Source of the DNA: Candidatus Altimarinota bacterium | Lineage (GTDB): Bacteria; Patescibacteriota; Gracilibacteria; CAIRYL01 | NCBI GenBank assembly: GCA_027053135.1 | Contig: JALUEA010000003.1 | Coordinates: 1-6,607 of the forward strand | Length of the DNA stretch: 6,607 nt | Direction: 5' to 3' | In this document: piece by piece, positions 6,135 to 6,607 of the stretch | Layout of the letters: each line of letters opens with the position of its first letter | Numbering within the stretch: position 1 is the first letter of the stretch | Notes under the pieces: generated by a model | What the model saw: the letters and a program-made list of their open reading frames with translations, nothing else | Database searches by the model: none | Told to the model about the DNA's origin: nothing | Position numbers and translations under genes: made by a program

Positions 6135-6607
6135 TTATCTATGGTATTTTCTATTATTATTTATCATACAGGTTCTATAAATTTGTTCAAATAAAAAAGT
6201 TCTGAATAAATCATGGGGAAACGTCATATCTGATAAAGAAAGGCGTAAATCAGCAGTTTGTAAAAGAGTGTCGGAAAGTCCTAATGATCCACCTATAACA
6301 AATACTATCTGTGAATACTGTTGTTCTATTTCTTGTATTTTTTGTGCAAAACGCGGAGAAGTAAATTGTTTGCCGTTTATGTCACATGCAATTAAAAAAC
6401 TTTTTTGTTTTGAAGAGAGTTTATGAAATACATCAAAAAACTTTTTTTCTTCTTTTTGTTTAATTTGTGTTTCAGAAACTGTTTTTCCCATTTTTTCTTC
6501 TTTTAAAACAATATATTCTATGTGGGAAAATGGAGTGATTCGTTTTATATATTCTTTTTCAAGATGTATTAAATGTTTATTTGCCGTTTCTCCAAATACA
6601 ATAATAG
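6135..6607 (-). CDS. rlmH: 23S rRNA (pseudouridine1915-N3)-methyltransferase RlmH, 5' end outside window
   Basis: RlmH is a small SPOUT methyltransferase that methylates pseudouridine 1915 in helix 69 of 23S rRNA on the assembled ribosome, using S-adenosylmethionine. The open frame runs past an internal ATG (codon 6489-6491) to the window edge without a stop, giving 156 visible residues. The part upstream of that ATG reads as the RlmH N-terminus: IIVFGETANKHL, EYIKRITPF, then a YIVLKEEK strand. The true start therefore lies just beyond 6607, by very few codons if the protein has the usual roughly 155-160 residues. The C-terminal trefoil-knot SAM site is clear: FVIGGSLGL, then LSLSDMTFPHDLFR, EQIYR and a terminal YHR, all typical of the family. 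Ribosome assembly genes of this kind are near-universal in bacteria. It is upstream of sufS on the same strand with a 15-base gap; its promoter is outside the window. Confidence 0.95.
   Translation of the reverse strand, partial: IIVFGETANKHLIHLEKEYIKRITPFSHIEYIVLKEEKMGKTVSETQIKQKEEKKFFDVFHKLSSKQKSFLIACDINGKQFTSPRFAQKIQEIEQQYSQIVFVIGGSLGLSDTLLQTADLRLSLSDMTFPHDLFRTFLFEQIYRTCMINNNRKYHR

Noticed and set aside
58..6607. Possible UGA-as-glycine code (as in Gracilibacteria/Absconditabacteria)
   Set aside because: About 2,140 codons in six genes contain no in-frame TGA, while glycine is written with GGN codons throughout. The only TGA that would extend a gene is at 3327, upstream of a normal proC start.

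Overview
The window is a strongly AT-rich, gene-dense bacterial segment: six protein-coding genes, no gap longer than about 75 bases between genes, and no RNA gene, mobile element, repeat array or CRISPR. All six genes end in TAA and none contains an in-frame TGA or TAG, so nothing here calls for a recoded genetic code. None of the five visible start codons has a convincing Shine-Dalgarno sequence. AT-richness, tight packing, a surface-layer-anchored protein with a 'KPVIYLYP...EWGG' C-terminal domain, and core metabolic genes separated from their usual partners fit an uncultivated Patescibacteria/CPR-type lineage, perhaps near Peregrinibacteria or Gracilibacteria. That placement is inference; nothing in the window proves it.

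Rightward block (58-4866): (1) a 725-residue secreted protein with an N-terminal signal peptide, two good and one degenerate S-layer homology (SLH) repeats, a long middle region I cannot assign, and a conserved C-terminal domain of unknown function; (2) porB, the TPP/Fe-S beta subunit of pyruvate:ferredoxin oxidoreductase, without its alpha, gamma or delta genes; (3) proC, pyrroline-5-carboxylate reductase; (4) trpF, phosphoribosylanthranilate isomerase. porB, proC and trpF are separated by 20 and 7 bases and are probably co-transcribed. A weak promoter candidate lies just upstream of porB.

Leftward block (6607-4863): rlmH, the 23S rRNA pseudouridine-1915 methyltransferase, whose first codons lie beyond the right edge, then sufS, a cysteine desulfurase, 15 bases downstream. 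The two blocks converge and share a TTAA tetranucleotide that supplies both TAA stops, leaving no room for an intergenic terminator.

Functionally the window mixes cell-surface structure, ferredoxin-linked pyruvate metabolism, single steps of proline and tryptophan synthesis, sulfur mobilisation for Fe-S clusters, and ribosome modification. PorB needs an Fe-S cluster and SufS supplies sulfur for such clusters, but they sit in opposite transcription units and I infer no dedicated system. I see no clear new multi-gene system. The best leads are the surface protein with its unassigned middle region, the orphan metabolic genes, the apparent lack of Shine-Dalgarno starts, and the overlapping convergent stops.
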